Shown: piece by piece, positions 1 through 11,802 of the stretch
Layout of the letters: each line of letters opens with the position of its first letter
Position numbering within the stretch: the stretch's first letter is position 1
Assembly (NCBI RefSeq): GCF_018446385.1
Contig: NC_056001.1
Coordinates: 6,281,600-6,345,599 of the forward strand
Length of the DNA: 64,000 bases
Direction of reading: 5' to 3'
From: Zingiber officinale
Lineage: Eukaryota > Streptophyta > Magnoliopsida > Zingiberales > Zingiberaceae
The notes under the pieces: generated by a model
Seen by the model: the letters and a program-made list of their open reading frames with translations, nothing else
What the model was told of the DNA's origin: nothing
The model's database searches: none
Program-made: the position numbers and the translations under genes

Positions 1-1208
1 CAGATATTCGTGTAGGACTAGGATTAGTTGATGCAAGATGCATTACTGAGTTTTTTTAGTTCTTAAAGAATTGATTGTAATTTTTCATCACGGATAGGTT
101 TTTGTTGTTTTCTTATCCAGCTCTTGTTTTGGTTGTGTGCATATCTAGTTTCCTTGGTGATCTCGTACACATGCAACAATGCTTGGGTCCAAAAGTTAAG
201 CTTTCCTGTCTCATCTGCTACATTGGTGAATTGCTTATGTTAGTTGTGTTTTGCAGTTTTACCACTGGAGCTTGATTATAGACTCAAAAACCATTTGCTC
301 TTCTCAAGAAATTTAAATAGAGTATGGTACTCTTAAACTGCATATGCGCCACCATGAAGTTGAGCTGTATGTTCCCTCCTCCAATTCTCTTGATGTTAAC
401 CGAGTTACTATATTGCAGTATTGTTTTATCATTACATGGTGTACTCTTGTATTAGTTTCCATTTCAAGCCCAAAACATGTCTGGTTGTTGAGAACAATGT
501 CAGTTGATGAAAGTGGCAAAGTTGTAAACTTTGACTACAATAAACGGTATGTTGGATCATGTTCTGTAGGAGCTGCCGCTATTATTTTATTCTACAAGTA
601 AGCAATTTTGTTGTTGATTCACCAACAATCAAGTTGCGCATTTTGCTGGTCTGGGATACAATGCTGCTACCTGTATTCTTTATTAACGATGGAATTCAAA
701 ATTGCAGCTTCCAATATATACCATTAAAGTAGCATGTGGGGGTAACCACCATCTGTTACCAAGCTATTGCTACAGTTCATTTGTGGGTAAGATGAAACGT
801 AAATATATAAAATATGTTTGTTTGATTTTTTTTTAAAAAACAAGAGGTTAGAGGAAATGCTACTGAATTCTATTCAACTCTACATTTGTTGGTTTTATTG
901 GAATGCTGCTTATTTGAGTATTGTTTATTTACAGTCGATGATTTGCAAATGAGTTTCAATTATTATTTTTTTTAAAAAAGGAGTTTGCATGGATTACGAG
1001 TACCACGCAATTTTGTTATTAGAGGCCATAGTAGATACAATAAAATGTGTTTCTACTTCTCACGTTGTTACAGTGTATTGTGGAAATGGCTATTTTACAT
1101 GCCCCTCAATGTATTAGTAAAATGAGAACAAATATAGAAGAAAAGCTCCAATCACTTCAAGCGTCATTCTATAATCAGCTGCCTCCATCAATTCGATAAT
1201 AATCAACT

Positions 1209-1704
1209 AGGGGTGTCAAAAATGAACCCGACCCGACGACCCAACCCGAGTCGACCCGAAAAAAATCAGGTTCGGGTTGGGCATTTTCGGGTTCGGGTCG
1301 GGTTCGGGTTGGAGGGTTGAAGAGTAAAAAAATTTCGGGTTGGGTCGGGTTGGGTTCGGGTTGACCCGGGTTGGCTTAAATATAGGGTTTTGTGGGTCTT
1401 TTTGGGGTTAAATCAAATTTTATTTTAAAAATTTTGATGTTTTTATGTATATTAATATCATATTTGTATGATAATGATGGAGTATTGAGATAAAAGTGGA
1501 GAATTATAGGGAAAATAGCCCAAAAAAGTCGTTTTGAATCGGATTTTCGGGTTATATGGGTCGGGTTCGGGTTGATCGGGTTGGTCGGGTTCGGGTTCGG
1601 GTTGAGGTGTTTTGGGTTGAACTCGGGTTCGGGTTGGGTTAAAAAAAAAAAAAAAAAGCTCAACCCGACCCAACCCGACCCGACCCACCCGAATTGACAC
1701 CCCT
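1209..1704. mobile_element. MITE with AGGGGTGTCAA termini and 10-bp target duplication (left copy)
   Basis: A 496-bp element beginning AGGGGTGTCAA and ending TTGACACCCCT. It is flanked by a perfect 10-bp repeat ATAATCAACT at 1199-1208 and 1705-1714. The related block A2 has an empty site near 5540-5550. Both ends are rich in GGGTCGGGTT-type repeats facing each other, with an AT-rich centre, so the single strand could fold into a long hairpin. An 8-10-bp target duplication suggests a Mutator-type MITE, which is inference. It has no coding capacity; the short frames across it are translations of the GGGTTC repeats. Confidence 0.85.
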
Positions 1705-1908
1705 ATAATCAACTGTTATTCGAGCTTCATGGTGGCAAAAGATGAATATGCTCGTCTCCAGTTCTTCCGTCAATCCGTCTCAGGTTAATACGGAGAAGGT
1801 AAATCATGTGCGACTACTAGTCTTTGGAATAGTGATTAACACATAAGGGAGGTATTTACCTCGGCTATGCCGAGATTTGAACCCCATACCTCATGGTGAC
1901 AACATCTC

Positions 1909-3175
1909 ATGAGCTTCATACTTTATATGACAATTTACAAAGGACGAACGGAGATTTTTGAATTGATCAAAAGTGCATACTATTTCAGTATTTATCAAAT
2001 GACACACTTAGTTATATGTTTTTTCCATTCTACCCCTCCTGATAAATCTAAGTTTTTCTCTTTCTATTTTTTTTTTCTCTTCTTTTTTCTTTGTCCTATA
2101 CATGCAACCACTCTTATTTTTCCTCACCTCTCGTGTCTTTCCTCTTTCTTTTGCATGTATGTATGTATAACGTGGGTCTGATATGCAAATTTTATCATGC
2201 CCACGACGTTTAGAACTTAGCTGATTTTTTCGATAACATTTTAATACCTCTGGAGAAGCCGAAATAAGTAATGGAGGGTATCATTCGACTCCTTACGGTC
2301 TCAGAAATCCACATGACTTGAAATTGTTACAATCTGAGGTCTAGGTCGATCAATGGTTTTTGACCAAAATTCACGGACTTGGACAGATCTGATTGGATCC
2401 ATTTCAGGTCTTGTAGATTTCTTAGGTTGTAAGGAGTCCAACGATGCCCTCCATTACTTATTTAGTCTTCTCCAGAGGTAGTAAAATATTATCAGAAGAA
2501 TCAACCCAATGTGGGTATGATATGTAATCATATTAGGCTCAGATCCATATCAGGCTCAGATCCATATCAGGCTCACGTTGAGCTGATTCTTCCGATAATA
2601 TTTTAACATCTTTAGAGAAGCAGAAATAAGTAATGGAGGACATTGTTGGACTTCTTGTAATTTTAGAAATCTACAGGAGGTCCAATAGGACCTATTTATG
2701 TCCATTAGTAGATTTTGATCAAAATTCACTAATCAACTTAGAGATTTCAGATTGTAAACTTAGAGATTTTAGATTGTAGCAGTTTCAGGTCATGTGGATT
2801 TCTGATGTAGTAAGGAGTCCAATGGTGTCCTCCATTGCTTATTTTGGATTCTCCGGAGGTGTTAAAATATTATTGAAAAAATTAACTAAATCCTAAACGT
2901 CGTGGACATGATATGATTTACATATCAGATCCGCGTTATGTATGCAAAAGAGAGAGAAAATGAAAGGTAAAAGAGGCTACATATATATATATAGGAGAGA
3001 AGAAGGCAAAAAAAAAAAAAAAAAAGTTAGATTTATCATGAGGAGTAGAACGAAAAGAGTACATAATTGAGTGTATTTTTTCATAAATACTAAAATAACG
3101 TACACCTTTTAGTTAATTCAGAAATTTACGTATACCCTTAGAAAATTGCCGTACTTCATATTTTATACTAATGAT
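1909..3175. mobile_element. Fold-back element with nested inverted repeats (left A1)
   Basis: About 1.25 kb with imperfect long inverted repeats. The left arm from about 1914 (ACAATTTACAAAGG, then CAGTATTTATCAAATG, then CTCCTGATAAATCTAA) is mirrored by the right arm ending near 3170 (TTAGATTTATCATGAGGAG, then CATAAATACTAAAATAACG, then AAAATTGCCGTACTTCAT). Inside lie two further hairpins, about 2218-2510 and 2581-2885, each with TAAGTAATGGAGG on one side and CCTCCATTACTTATT or CCTCCATTGCTTATT on the other. No transposase is visible. Outer ends are approximate because the arms are diverged. Confidence 0.7.
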
Positions 3176-3857
3176 TAATTGTATTAAAAAAAATTCTATT
3201 GTCCTATGTACGTGATCTATCTGTATGTTCCTTTCTCACTAATCATGTTATAGCTTATAAAAAATAGTCCCAATAACAAACATCCTTCAAAATAACAATT
3301 GCTTTTAGTACTGATGCTGACACATGCATGAATGTTGAATTTCACTGTAACCCACCAAAGACACCTTTCTTTTATTTTATATTATCCAAATGGCCAATCA
3401 ACTTAAAATTTTATATCTTCTGCTCATTAATTTTCCATCTGCCTGCATCTATGAATAGCTAATGGGAAAATTACAGTCTTCGCTTTTGGTTACCATTTTA
3501 TTTTATTTTATCAAGGTGTGGATGTTTTGTATCACTTTACCTCTATATGATTTAATTTCCATTTTACCCTGCTCTCTCTTTCATTTACGCTGCAGGGGTC
3601 CTGCTAATTAGTTACATTTATACCAATCTGTTTGAATTAATTCACTTAACTCCATTTTTCTCAAATCCCAACGTCTGCCTTGGATAGGCATCCACTTGTT
3701 ATGACACCTCTCATCTATTTAATTAGTTATTTACCTATTCTGCTACTCCATTATCATCTGCTTATTTTTTTACACTGCATTTTTATCCTCTAATATTATT
3801 TTCTAATGAATCCCTTCATTAAACATTTGTTTCAAAGTTCATGTTAGCCAGTAACCT

Positions 3858-3916
3858 TGGCGGGGGCGTTGGGAACGAGCGTATTCGCCTTATGCCACAA
3901 TGTTAGCCAGTAACCT
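3858..3916. other. 59-bp GC-rich insertion with 16-bp direct repeats
   Basis: A 43-bp GC-rich stretch (3858-3900) lies between two identical 16-bp copies of TGTTAGCCAGTAACCT (3842-3857 and 3901-3916). The corresponding place in block A2 (near 7650) has one related copy and no insert. The insert recurs at 20554-20612. It resembles filler DNA with a template-switch duplication, or a very small insertion with a long target duplication. Confidence 0.7.
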
Positions 3917-4030
3917 AATACGCAATCCTCACATTTTTTCAACCTGACTTAGAAACGACTTTAGCTGACTTTGGAAATTATATAGAGAATTAAGAATAGT
4001 GTATATTGAACTAATTAAGGATATGTAGAG

Positions 4031-4342
4031 AATTTGGAAAGTTGCGAGATCTTTGTCCTCTCCGTGGGCCCCTCCTCCGCAATTGGCGTTACGAGTGGAC
4101 AAGAGGTGGGACCCAATTTTCGCCGACCAGCGAGGGTGTTAGCGCGGTTGTCAGTTGTGAAAAGCTACGCCTCTGCGCGTGTGCCTTTTTTCTACATTTG
4201 CTTCTAAATCCTAGATCTTAATGTTTCATTTCAGTTATTGCTTCTCTTAATATTTTTGAATGCTTTATTATTTCAGATATCTCGAAGTTGTTGGTCAAAT
4301 AGTTACACGTGTTCCTGCACAACTATGGTTAATATTTTCCAT
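4031..4342. other. Chimeric junction between blocks A1 and A2
   Basis: Bases 4031-4192 match the promoter-like block at 14709-14870 with two or three substitutions. Bases 4193-4342 match 16545-16694. The 1.67 kb between those two places (14872-16545) is missing here. The break carries a shared TCT, and the join with A1 shares AAT. The simplest reading is a tandem duplication of the promoter-block-to-A unit with a breakpoint in the LINE relic, followed by a microhomology deletion. Confidence 0.75.
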
Positions 4343-7300
4343 CAGATATTCGTGTAGGACTAGGATTAGTTGATGCAAGATGCATTACTGAGTTTTTTTA
4401 GTTCTTAAAGAATTGATTGTAATTTTTCATCACGGATAGGTTTTTGTTGTTTTCTTATCCAGCTCTTGTTTTGGTTGTGTGCATATCTAGTTTCCTTGGT
4501 GATCTCGTACACATGCAACAATGCTTGGGTCCAAAAGTTAAGCTTTCCTGTCTCATCTGCTACATTGGTGAATTGCTTATGTTAGTTGTGTTTTGCAGTT
4601 TTACCACTGGAGCTTGATTATAGACTCAAAAACCATTTGCTCTTCTCAAGAAATTTAAATAGAGTATGGTACTCTTAAACTGCATATGCGCCACCATGAA
4701 GTTGAGCTGTATGTTCCCTCCTCCAATTCTCTTGATGTTAACCGAGTTACTATATTGCAGTATTGTTTTATCATTACATGGTGTACTCTTGTATTAGTTT
4801 CCATTTCAAGCCCAAAACATGTCTGGTTGTTGAGAACAATGTCAGTTGATGAAAGTGGCAAAGTTGTAAACTTTGACTACAATAAACGGTATGTTGGATC
4901 ATGTTCTGTAGGAGCTGCCGCTATTATTTTATTCTACAAGTAAGCAATTTTGTTGTTGATTCACCAACAATCAAGTTGCGCATTTTGCTGGTCTGGGATA
5001 CAATGCTGCTACCTGTATTCTTTATTAACGATGGAATTCAAAATTGCAGCTTCCAATATATACCATTAAAGTAGCATGTGGGGGTAACCACCATCTGTTA
5101 CCAAGCTATTGCTACAGATCATTTGTGGGTAAGATGAAACGTAAATATATAAAATATGTTTGTTTGATTTTTTTTTTAAAAAAAGAGGTTAGAGGAAATG
5201 CTACTGAATTCTATTCAACTCTACATTTGTTGGTTTTATTGGAATGCTGCTTATTTGAGTATTGTTTATTTACAGTTGATGTTTTGCAAATGAGTTTCAA
5301 TTATTATTTTTTTTAAAAAGGAGTTTGCATGGATTACGAGTACCACGTAATTTTCTTATTAGAGGCCATAGTAGATACAATAAAATGTGTTTCTACTTCT
5401 CACGTTGTTACAGTGTATTGTGGAAATGACTATTTTACATGTCCCTCAATGTATTAGTAAAATGAGAAAAAAATATAGAAGAAAAGATCCAATCACTTCA
5501 AGCATCATTCTATAATCAGCTGCCTCCATCAATTCATTAATAATCAACAGTTATTCGAGCTTCATGGTGACAAAAGATGAATACGTTCGTCCCCAGTTCC
5601 CTCGTCAACCTGTCTCAGGGCTAATACGGAGAAGGTAAATCATGGGCGACTACTAGTCTTTGGAATAGTGACTAGCACATAAGAGAGATATTTACTTCGG
5701 CTATGTCGAAATTCGAACCTCATACCTCATGGTGACAATATTTCATGAGCTTCATACTTCATATGACAATTTACAAAGGACGTACGGAGATTTTTGAATT
5801 GATCAAAAGTGCATACTATTTTAGTATTTATCAAATGACACACTTAGTTATATGTTTTTTCCATTCTACCCCTCCTGATAAATCTAAGTTTTTCTCTTTC
5901 TATTTTTTTTTTGTTTTTTTATCTCTTCTTTTTTCTTTCTCCTATACATGCAACCACTCTTATCTTTCCTCACCTCTCGTGTCTTTCTTCTTTCTTTTGC
6001 ATGCATGTATGTATAACGTGGATCTGATATGCAAATTTTATCATGCCCACGACATTTAGGGCTTAGCTGATTTTTTCGATAACATTTTAATACCTCCAGA
6101 GAAGCCGAAATAAGTAATGGAGGGTATCATTCGACTCCTTACGATCTCAGAAATCCACATGACTTGAAATTATTACAATCTGAGGTCTAGGTCGATCAAT
6201 GATTTTTGACCGAAATCCACGGACCTGGACAGGTCTGATTGGATCCATTTCAGGTCTTGTAGATTTCTTAGGTTGTAAGGAGTCCAACGATGCCCTCCAT
6301 TGCTTATTTAGTCTTCTCCGGAGGTAGTAAAATATTATCAGAAGAATCAACCCAATGTGGGTATGATATGTAATCATATTAGGCCCAGATCCATATCAGG
6401 CTCACGTTGAGCTGATTCTTCCGATAATATTTTAACATCTTTGGAGAAGCGGAAATAAGTAATGGAGGGCATTATTGGACTTCTTGTAATTTTAGAAATC
6501 TACAGGAGATCCAATAGGACCTATTTAGGTCCATCAATGGATTTTGATCAAAATTTACTAATCAACCTAGAGATTTCAGATTGTAGCAGTTTCAGGTCAT
6601 GTGGATTTCTGATGTTGCAAGGAGTCCAATGGTGTCCTCCATTGTTTATTTCGGATTCTCCGGAGGTGTTAAAATATTATTGAAAAAATTAACTAAATCC
6701 TAAGCGTCGTGGATATGATATGATTTGCATATCATATCCACGTTATGTATACAAAAGAGAGAGAAAAGGTAAGGTAAGGTAAAAGAGGCTACATATATAT
6801 AGGAGAGAAGAAGGCAAAAAAAAAAGAGAGTTAGATTTATCATGAGGAGTAGAATGGGAAGAGCACATAATTGACTATATCTTTTCATAAATACTAAAAC
6901 AATGTACACCTTTTAATTAATTCAGAAATTTACGTATACCCTTTAGTAAATTGCCGTACTTCATATTTTATACTAATGATTAATTGTATTAAAAAAAATT
7001 CTATTGTCCTATGTACGTGATCTATCTGTATGTTCCTTTCTCACTAATCATGTTATAGCTTATAAAAAATAGTCCCAATAACAAACATCCTTCAAAATAA
7101 CAATTGCTTTTAGTACTGATGCTGACACGTGCATGAATGTTGAATTTCACTGTAACCCACCAAAGACACCTTTCTTTTATTTTATATTATCCAAATGGCC
7201 AAGCAACTTAAAATTTTATATCTTCTGCTCTAACTTTCCATCTGCCTGCATCTATGAATAGCTAATGGGAAAATTACAGTCTTCGCTTTTGGCTACCATT

Positions 7301-7783
7301 TTATTTTATTTTATCAAGGTGTGGATGTTTTGTATCACTTTACCTCTATATGATTTAATTTCCATTTTACCCTGCTCTCTCTTTCATTTACGCTGCAGGG
7401 GTCCTGCTAATTAGTTACATGTATACCAATCTATTTGAATTAATTCACTTAACTCCATTTTTCTCAAATCCCAACGTCTGCCTTGGATAGGCATCCACTT
7501 GTTATGACGCCTCTCATCTATTTAATTAGTTATTTACCTATTCTGCTACTCCATTATCATCTGCTTATTTTTTTACACTGCATTTTTATCCTCTAATATT
7601 ATTTAATTTTCTAATGAATCCATTCATTAATATTTGTTTGAAAGTTCATGTTAGCCAATAACCTAATACGAAATCCTCACCTTTTTTTCAACCCGACTTA
7701 GAAACGACTTTAGCTGGCTTTGGAAATTATATAGAGAATTAAGGATAGTGTATATTGAATTAATTAAGGATGTGTACGAGAAT
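4343..7783. repeat. Block A2, second member of the older tandem pair (left copy)
   Basis: Diverged duplicate of 1-4030. It lacks the MITE and the 59-bp insertion and so shows the empty sites for both. It holds its own copy of the fold-back element and, unlike A1, runs on into the full LINE relic. No gene is supported; the frames at 4686-4943, 5044-5316, 5745-6059 and 6462-6683 lack recognisable domains. It recurs unchanged as far as I checked at 21039-24479. Confidence 0.85.
5745..6985. mobile_element. Fold-back element with nested inverted repeats (left A2)
   Basis: Counterpart of 1909-3175, with the same outer arms and two inner hairpins (about 6062-6340 and 6411-6690). Substitutions separate it from the A1 copy, so the element was already present before the A1/A2 duplication. 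No coding sequence. Confidence 0.7.
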
Positions 7784-8693
7784 GTAATGACAAGTGAAGA
7801 TCTGATTAACCGAAACATTTTTCATAAAGATAGGATTACATCAAGGGTTAACTCTAAGTCTCTATCTTTTTACATTAATCATGATGAATTCATTGGACAC
7901 ATCCAAGATACAGTATCGCATTGTATGTTATTTGTAGATGATATTATTTTGGTAGATGAGACACGTGAAGTAGTAACTGTTAAACTCGAATTTTGACGAG
8001 AAATGCTAGAAGTGAAAAGTTTTAGGCTTACTAGAGTAAAGACGGAATATATAAAATTTAAGTTTAACAATATTAGACATAATGAAATAGTTATTAAGAT
8101 AGGAGATAACTCGTATATGAGTTTTAAGTATTTAGGATCATTTTTTAAAAATGATGGAGGGTTTAAGAGAGATGTCTTACATAGAATATAAGTGAGATGG
8201 TTAAAATAGAAGAGAGCGTTAAGTGTTTTTTGTAATCATAAAGTACCTCTAAGATTTAAAGTAAAATTTTATAAAGTGGCAATTAGACCTGTTTTGTTAT
8301 ATGGAGTTGGATATTGGCTATGACGCGAGCACATTAGCAGAAGATGAGAGTTGCGGAGATGAGAATATTAAGGTGGATGTGCAGACATATAAGGATGAAT
8401 AAGACAAAAAATGAAAATATTAAAGAGAAAATCGAGGTTATATCTATTGACGGACATGTTTAAGATGGTACAAATATGTATGACCAATAAATGTTTCAGT
8501 TAAGCGATATGAACTATAACAAATATACATATTAAATGAGGAAGACTAAAAAATACTTTGTTAGTAAAAATAGAACAAGATTAAATTTATTTAAATATAA
8601 ATAATGATATAGTAGGAGATAGAGTCAAATGACGTAAAAGAATCCATATAACTGACCCCGCATAGTGGAATAAGGTTTGGTTGTTATTGTAAT
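7721..8693 (+). pseudogene. Decayed LINE reverse transcriptase, C-terminal part (left copy)
   Basis: Reading across frameshifts and stops, the plus strand keeps the order of a plant RTE-like LINE reverse transcriptase. It shows VYIELIKDVYENVMTS (7739 on), then CMLFVDDIILVDETRE (about 7922-7970, the catalytic FADD box as FVDD), then KTEYIKFKFNNIRHNE, SFKYLGSFFKNDG and a thumb and C-terminal tail ending near ITDPA-WNK. The stop after 7993 and later breaks (such as TGACGCG near 8322) make it non-functional. N-terminal endonuclease and most RT domains are absent. The RTE label is inference from the C-terminal motifs. The break that created block A1 fell inside this relic. Confidence 0.85.
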
Positions 8694-8742
8694 ATCCTTT
8701 TCTAATAGTCCCAAGTGAATATGTTATGGCCCTGTCTTTCAG

Positions 8743-8815
8743 GGACGGAAATGCATTTGTACAAGCTCAGCTCAACAGGGAATCTACCAACCAAGATCCA
8801 AGCAACTTCTCTCAG
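8743..8815 (+). other. Candidate orphan exon
   Basis: A pyrimidine-rich acceptor (CCTGTCTTTCAG) precedes 73 bases that are open in one frame (translation begins DGNAFVQAQLNRES) and end in CAG before GTTTTA. Splice sites and amino-acid composition look natural, yet I find no convincing partner exon on either side. It may be a fragment of a gene broken by the LINE insertion or by the duplications. Recurs at 25439-25511. Confidence 0.2.
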
Positions 8816-10715
8816 GTTTTAACTCGTGCTTCTCTATTAATTTAGAGCTTCTCTAGGTCCCATGCATGCCTGTACTTGATTTGAGTTCGTTCTACTGTAT
8901 TAGGTCACAATCTGCCAATTTACAGATTCAAATGTCAGAATCTATAAATTTTTTAGGTCAAAAAAGATTCTTAATCTACTCTTTAACTTAATTTGCAAAC
9001 TTTTAGATATATAATGTTCATTATACAGTTCTGTTCCTTTGAGCGAATAATGTGTATAAATATTTTTTTTGTCCCTCTATTTGAGAGGAGAAATAAAAAG
9101 TCCATTTTATTTAATAGCTTAAGCTCATTTAGTAATTTTATGAAATAAATTGTCGTCGTATGAATGAATCGGGCTACACATAAACTACAATTAGCTTTGG
9201 TGATTCAGTGGTGCGGGTGTTATCTGATGTTTGATAATTAAGCCACGGGGTGGCTTGGATGAATCAATGCAACATACTTTTCTGGGCCATGGTTGGCTTG
9301 CCTTTGGATCCATAGGACCATAGCATAACTTGACAAACCTTTAGTCAGATTAAAAAAAAAAATCTGAAACAAATAATTTTCGTTCCAATCTCGCTAGATA
9401 AAACTGTCTCTGTTATAGTTTGGTCAGAATACAACATACTTCTGAATTATATTACTTTTGACCTTGATATTTTTTTGTTATTGTTTTAGAGTGATATTGA
9501 CTTTCAACTTTTTATCTTGCACTGTGATGTGCCAGGGGGACCATCTGCATTTGTAGTATTGGAGATGCCAAAATATAGGAGAGCAATTAGCTGAACAACA
9601 AAGAATAAATCAAAAAGTCTTCTTTAAAAAAAATTACCAAGTGTTATACTTTTAGTCGGCATGCATGTTCTGCAATAATACATCCATATTTTCAGCAAAG
9701 AACACTGTTCACTTCATCTTGCAAATTACTTTCTCACTGTGATTACTGAAACAGTATTTATGATTCAATTAATTGTTCCAGGCACTTGGTCCATAAGCCA
9801 CTCATGACCAGCTCTGCATGACATCTTGCTCCACTCTGCTCCGGAAGCCACAACACTCGGAATGATTTCCAATTTGTCTGTGCGAGAGAGGCACAATCTC
9901 AAGTCCCGGAGCAGCTCAAGATCTGCCTCGGTCTGACTTTTGAGACCCAACAGATGATTTTATATTCTCTTTTTTGAATCATTAAACGCAATGAATTTTC
10001 ATGTGCAGTAGTGGCAATTATTTTTTTCTGTAAGCGACTTCAATTTGAAATGCAAGTTACACCTTTTCAAAACTGGCCTGTCATGATCATTATTTTATAT
10101 GCGAGACAGGATAGAACGGTAATGCAATGTGGCCCCTTCATGTCGGCTCTTGCAAGAAAGACAACCACTAATGGAGATTGTACTCATCGAACTATTAAAT
10201 CAGTTGAAGCATTGGATCTAATCCCAATCTTCAGGGATGTCGACTGACAGCGACTCTAATCACTGCAGGTTTAAGATAATGCGAGCTAATCATGCATGCA
10301 CTACTATATATATAATCACCTGTGTTATTTTAATCGCAGAAGAATCTAATCATAGGATTAAGTTAAGGACTGAGGCAACGAAGGTTTGCCGCGTCGTTAT
10401 AATTATATTTTAAGCCCTGTTGCATGCAGATGACTAAAGCTACAGACAGCTACAAGAGACGTGAAGCGAGGAGGATTGAGGAAGAAGAAACGAAACAAGA
10501 ATCTGAAGGCCAATTCGAGCTTAAGGGATGCGGCCAGAACATTGAACTTTGGGCAAGTTTTATCCAGGGAGGAAGCATCTGCAAGCTTGCGACGTCAAGT
10601 AAAAGAGAAAGAAAACAAGAGGAAAAGGAGCTGTCCACTGCCTCATTCTGTGGATTGGGTGCACTGATTTAGCTTAAAGTATACAACGGTGGTGATTCCC
10701 AGTGGGACCTCCAAA

Positions 10716-10825
10716 ACATTCTCTCAATCGTCTCCCCCATACTCGTTGATTGCTTATGTGAGTTTAGTCCACATTCTCTCAATTATCTCCCCCATACTTG
10801 TTGATTGCTTATGTGAGTTTAGTCC
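10716..10825. repeat. 55-bp tandem duplication
   Basis: Two adjacent 55-bp units (10716-10770 and 10771-10825), each starting ACATTCTCTCAAT and ending GTGAGTTTAGTCC, with three or so mismatches. Recurs at 27412-27521. Confidence 0.9.
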
Positions 10826-11802
10826 TCTCATCAAACAATTTCACATCAGTGCCAATGAGGTGAGATTTCACAGATAATGCAAAATATTGAATGTACTGTT
10901 TAAATAATGCAGATAGGGATTTCATCTGATTTTTCCATTCTTGCAAGTAGGTCACTGGACAGCAGACAGATCAAAAAAAAAAAAAAAAAAAAAAGCGAGA
11001 TCATACCTTTTCCATGTTGATCCTAGGAAATGGTTTCACAGAGATGATGATAACATTCTTAAAGATGTAATGTATGCCCCTCTCCTTAGTGGCTCCATCC
11101 AAGCCAGCATAATCTGTCTCTGCCATGGGTGGGTGGGAGTAGAGATGCCCCAGAAAGAGGCAGCTTGTGCCACTATTATCTCATGAACATGAGAACCAGG
11201 GCATCTTCAGACTGCTGGTGGAACTCACCACTCAACATAAATGAGTACTTTGAGAAAAATGCACGAGAAAGCAAGTGGTCCCTAAAGTCATCCTATTCCT
11301 TGCGAAAACAATAGGTTTAGCTGGACGATAAGCATACACATCCAATTCCATACTTCGTGATCCCATGAGCATCATGCTTTCTCCTTTTTCTGCCCCTTTA
11401 TCTTATTGGATTTCTTGAGTTTGGATGAGCTGATGGTAGGCAACATCGCGAGAAGATGTCACTGTTTTCGTGGTGTTGGAGCTAGAGGATATTTTTTGGG
11501 AAGGAAGATGCACAGAGACATGGTTGCATTAGCATTTTCAGCAATCAAGTAGACTAATGATCATCATTATTATTTCATGGTAAATAAAAAATATGTGATA
11601 TGGATCTTCTACACAATAGAATAACAAGTGCCATTATATTTTCTCGAGTTTTCTAGTTCAACTGGAGACTTGAGCTTCTCATCTTTCATGGTGTACATAA
11701 CAAATGCTGGTTTCAGAAGACACTTGGTATCAATAACTTTCTTTCTCCTGGCTTCTGGCTTCTGGCACAATTTCAGCAGGCTCCTGATGTGAAGTTTGGC
11801 CA

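Larger units (their letters stand above)
1..4030. repeat. Block A1, first member of an older tandem pair (left copy)
   Basis: AT-rich sequence that recurs at 4343-7783 with scattered substitutions and at 16695-20726 almost unchanged. Compared with 4343-7783 it carries a 496-bp MITE plus a 10-bp target duplication, a 59-bp GC-rich insertion near 3858 and a 20-bp direct duplication near 2540; together these nearly account for its extra 589 bp. Small open frames such as 344-601 and 313-519 are the same in all four blocks, but they overlap on opposite strands and show no domain I recognise. Several acceptor-like sites (for example a TTTTGCAG ending near 257) hint at decayed exons. The block ends inside a LINE relic whose first bases (3972-4030) are retained. 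Confidence 0.85.
8694..11802. other. Intergenic region downstream of PIF copy 1
   Basis: About 3.1 kb between the LINE relic and the PIF stop codon. Frames of 60-80 codons (9765-9950 minus, 10011-10247 plus, 10424-10672 plus) overlap one another and show no domain I recognise. It holds one well-formed candidate exon (8743-8815), a 55-bp tandem duplication (10716-10825) and a poly-A run near 10974-10994. The part just below 11803 is probably PIF 3' UTR. The whole stretch recurs at 25390-28498. Confidence 0.6.

Noticed and set aside
313..601. Overlapping frames on both strands (68 and 85 codons) repeated four times in the window
   Set aside because: They recur only because the DNA is duplicated. 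No domain, start context or splice pattern supports coding, and the two strands overlap.
1376..1712. Proline- and asparagine-rich frames on the minus strand
   Set aside because: Translations of GGGTTC and GGGTCG repeats in the MITE.
10974..10994. Poly-A run as a retroposon tail
   Set aside because: No target duplication or upstream element could be found next to it.
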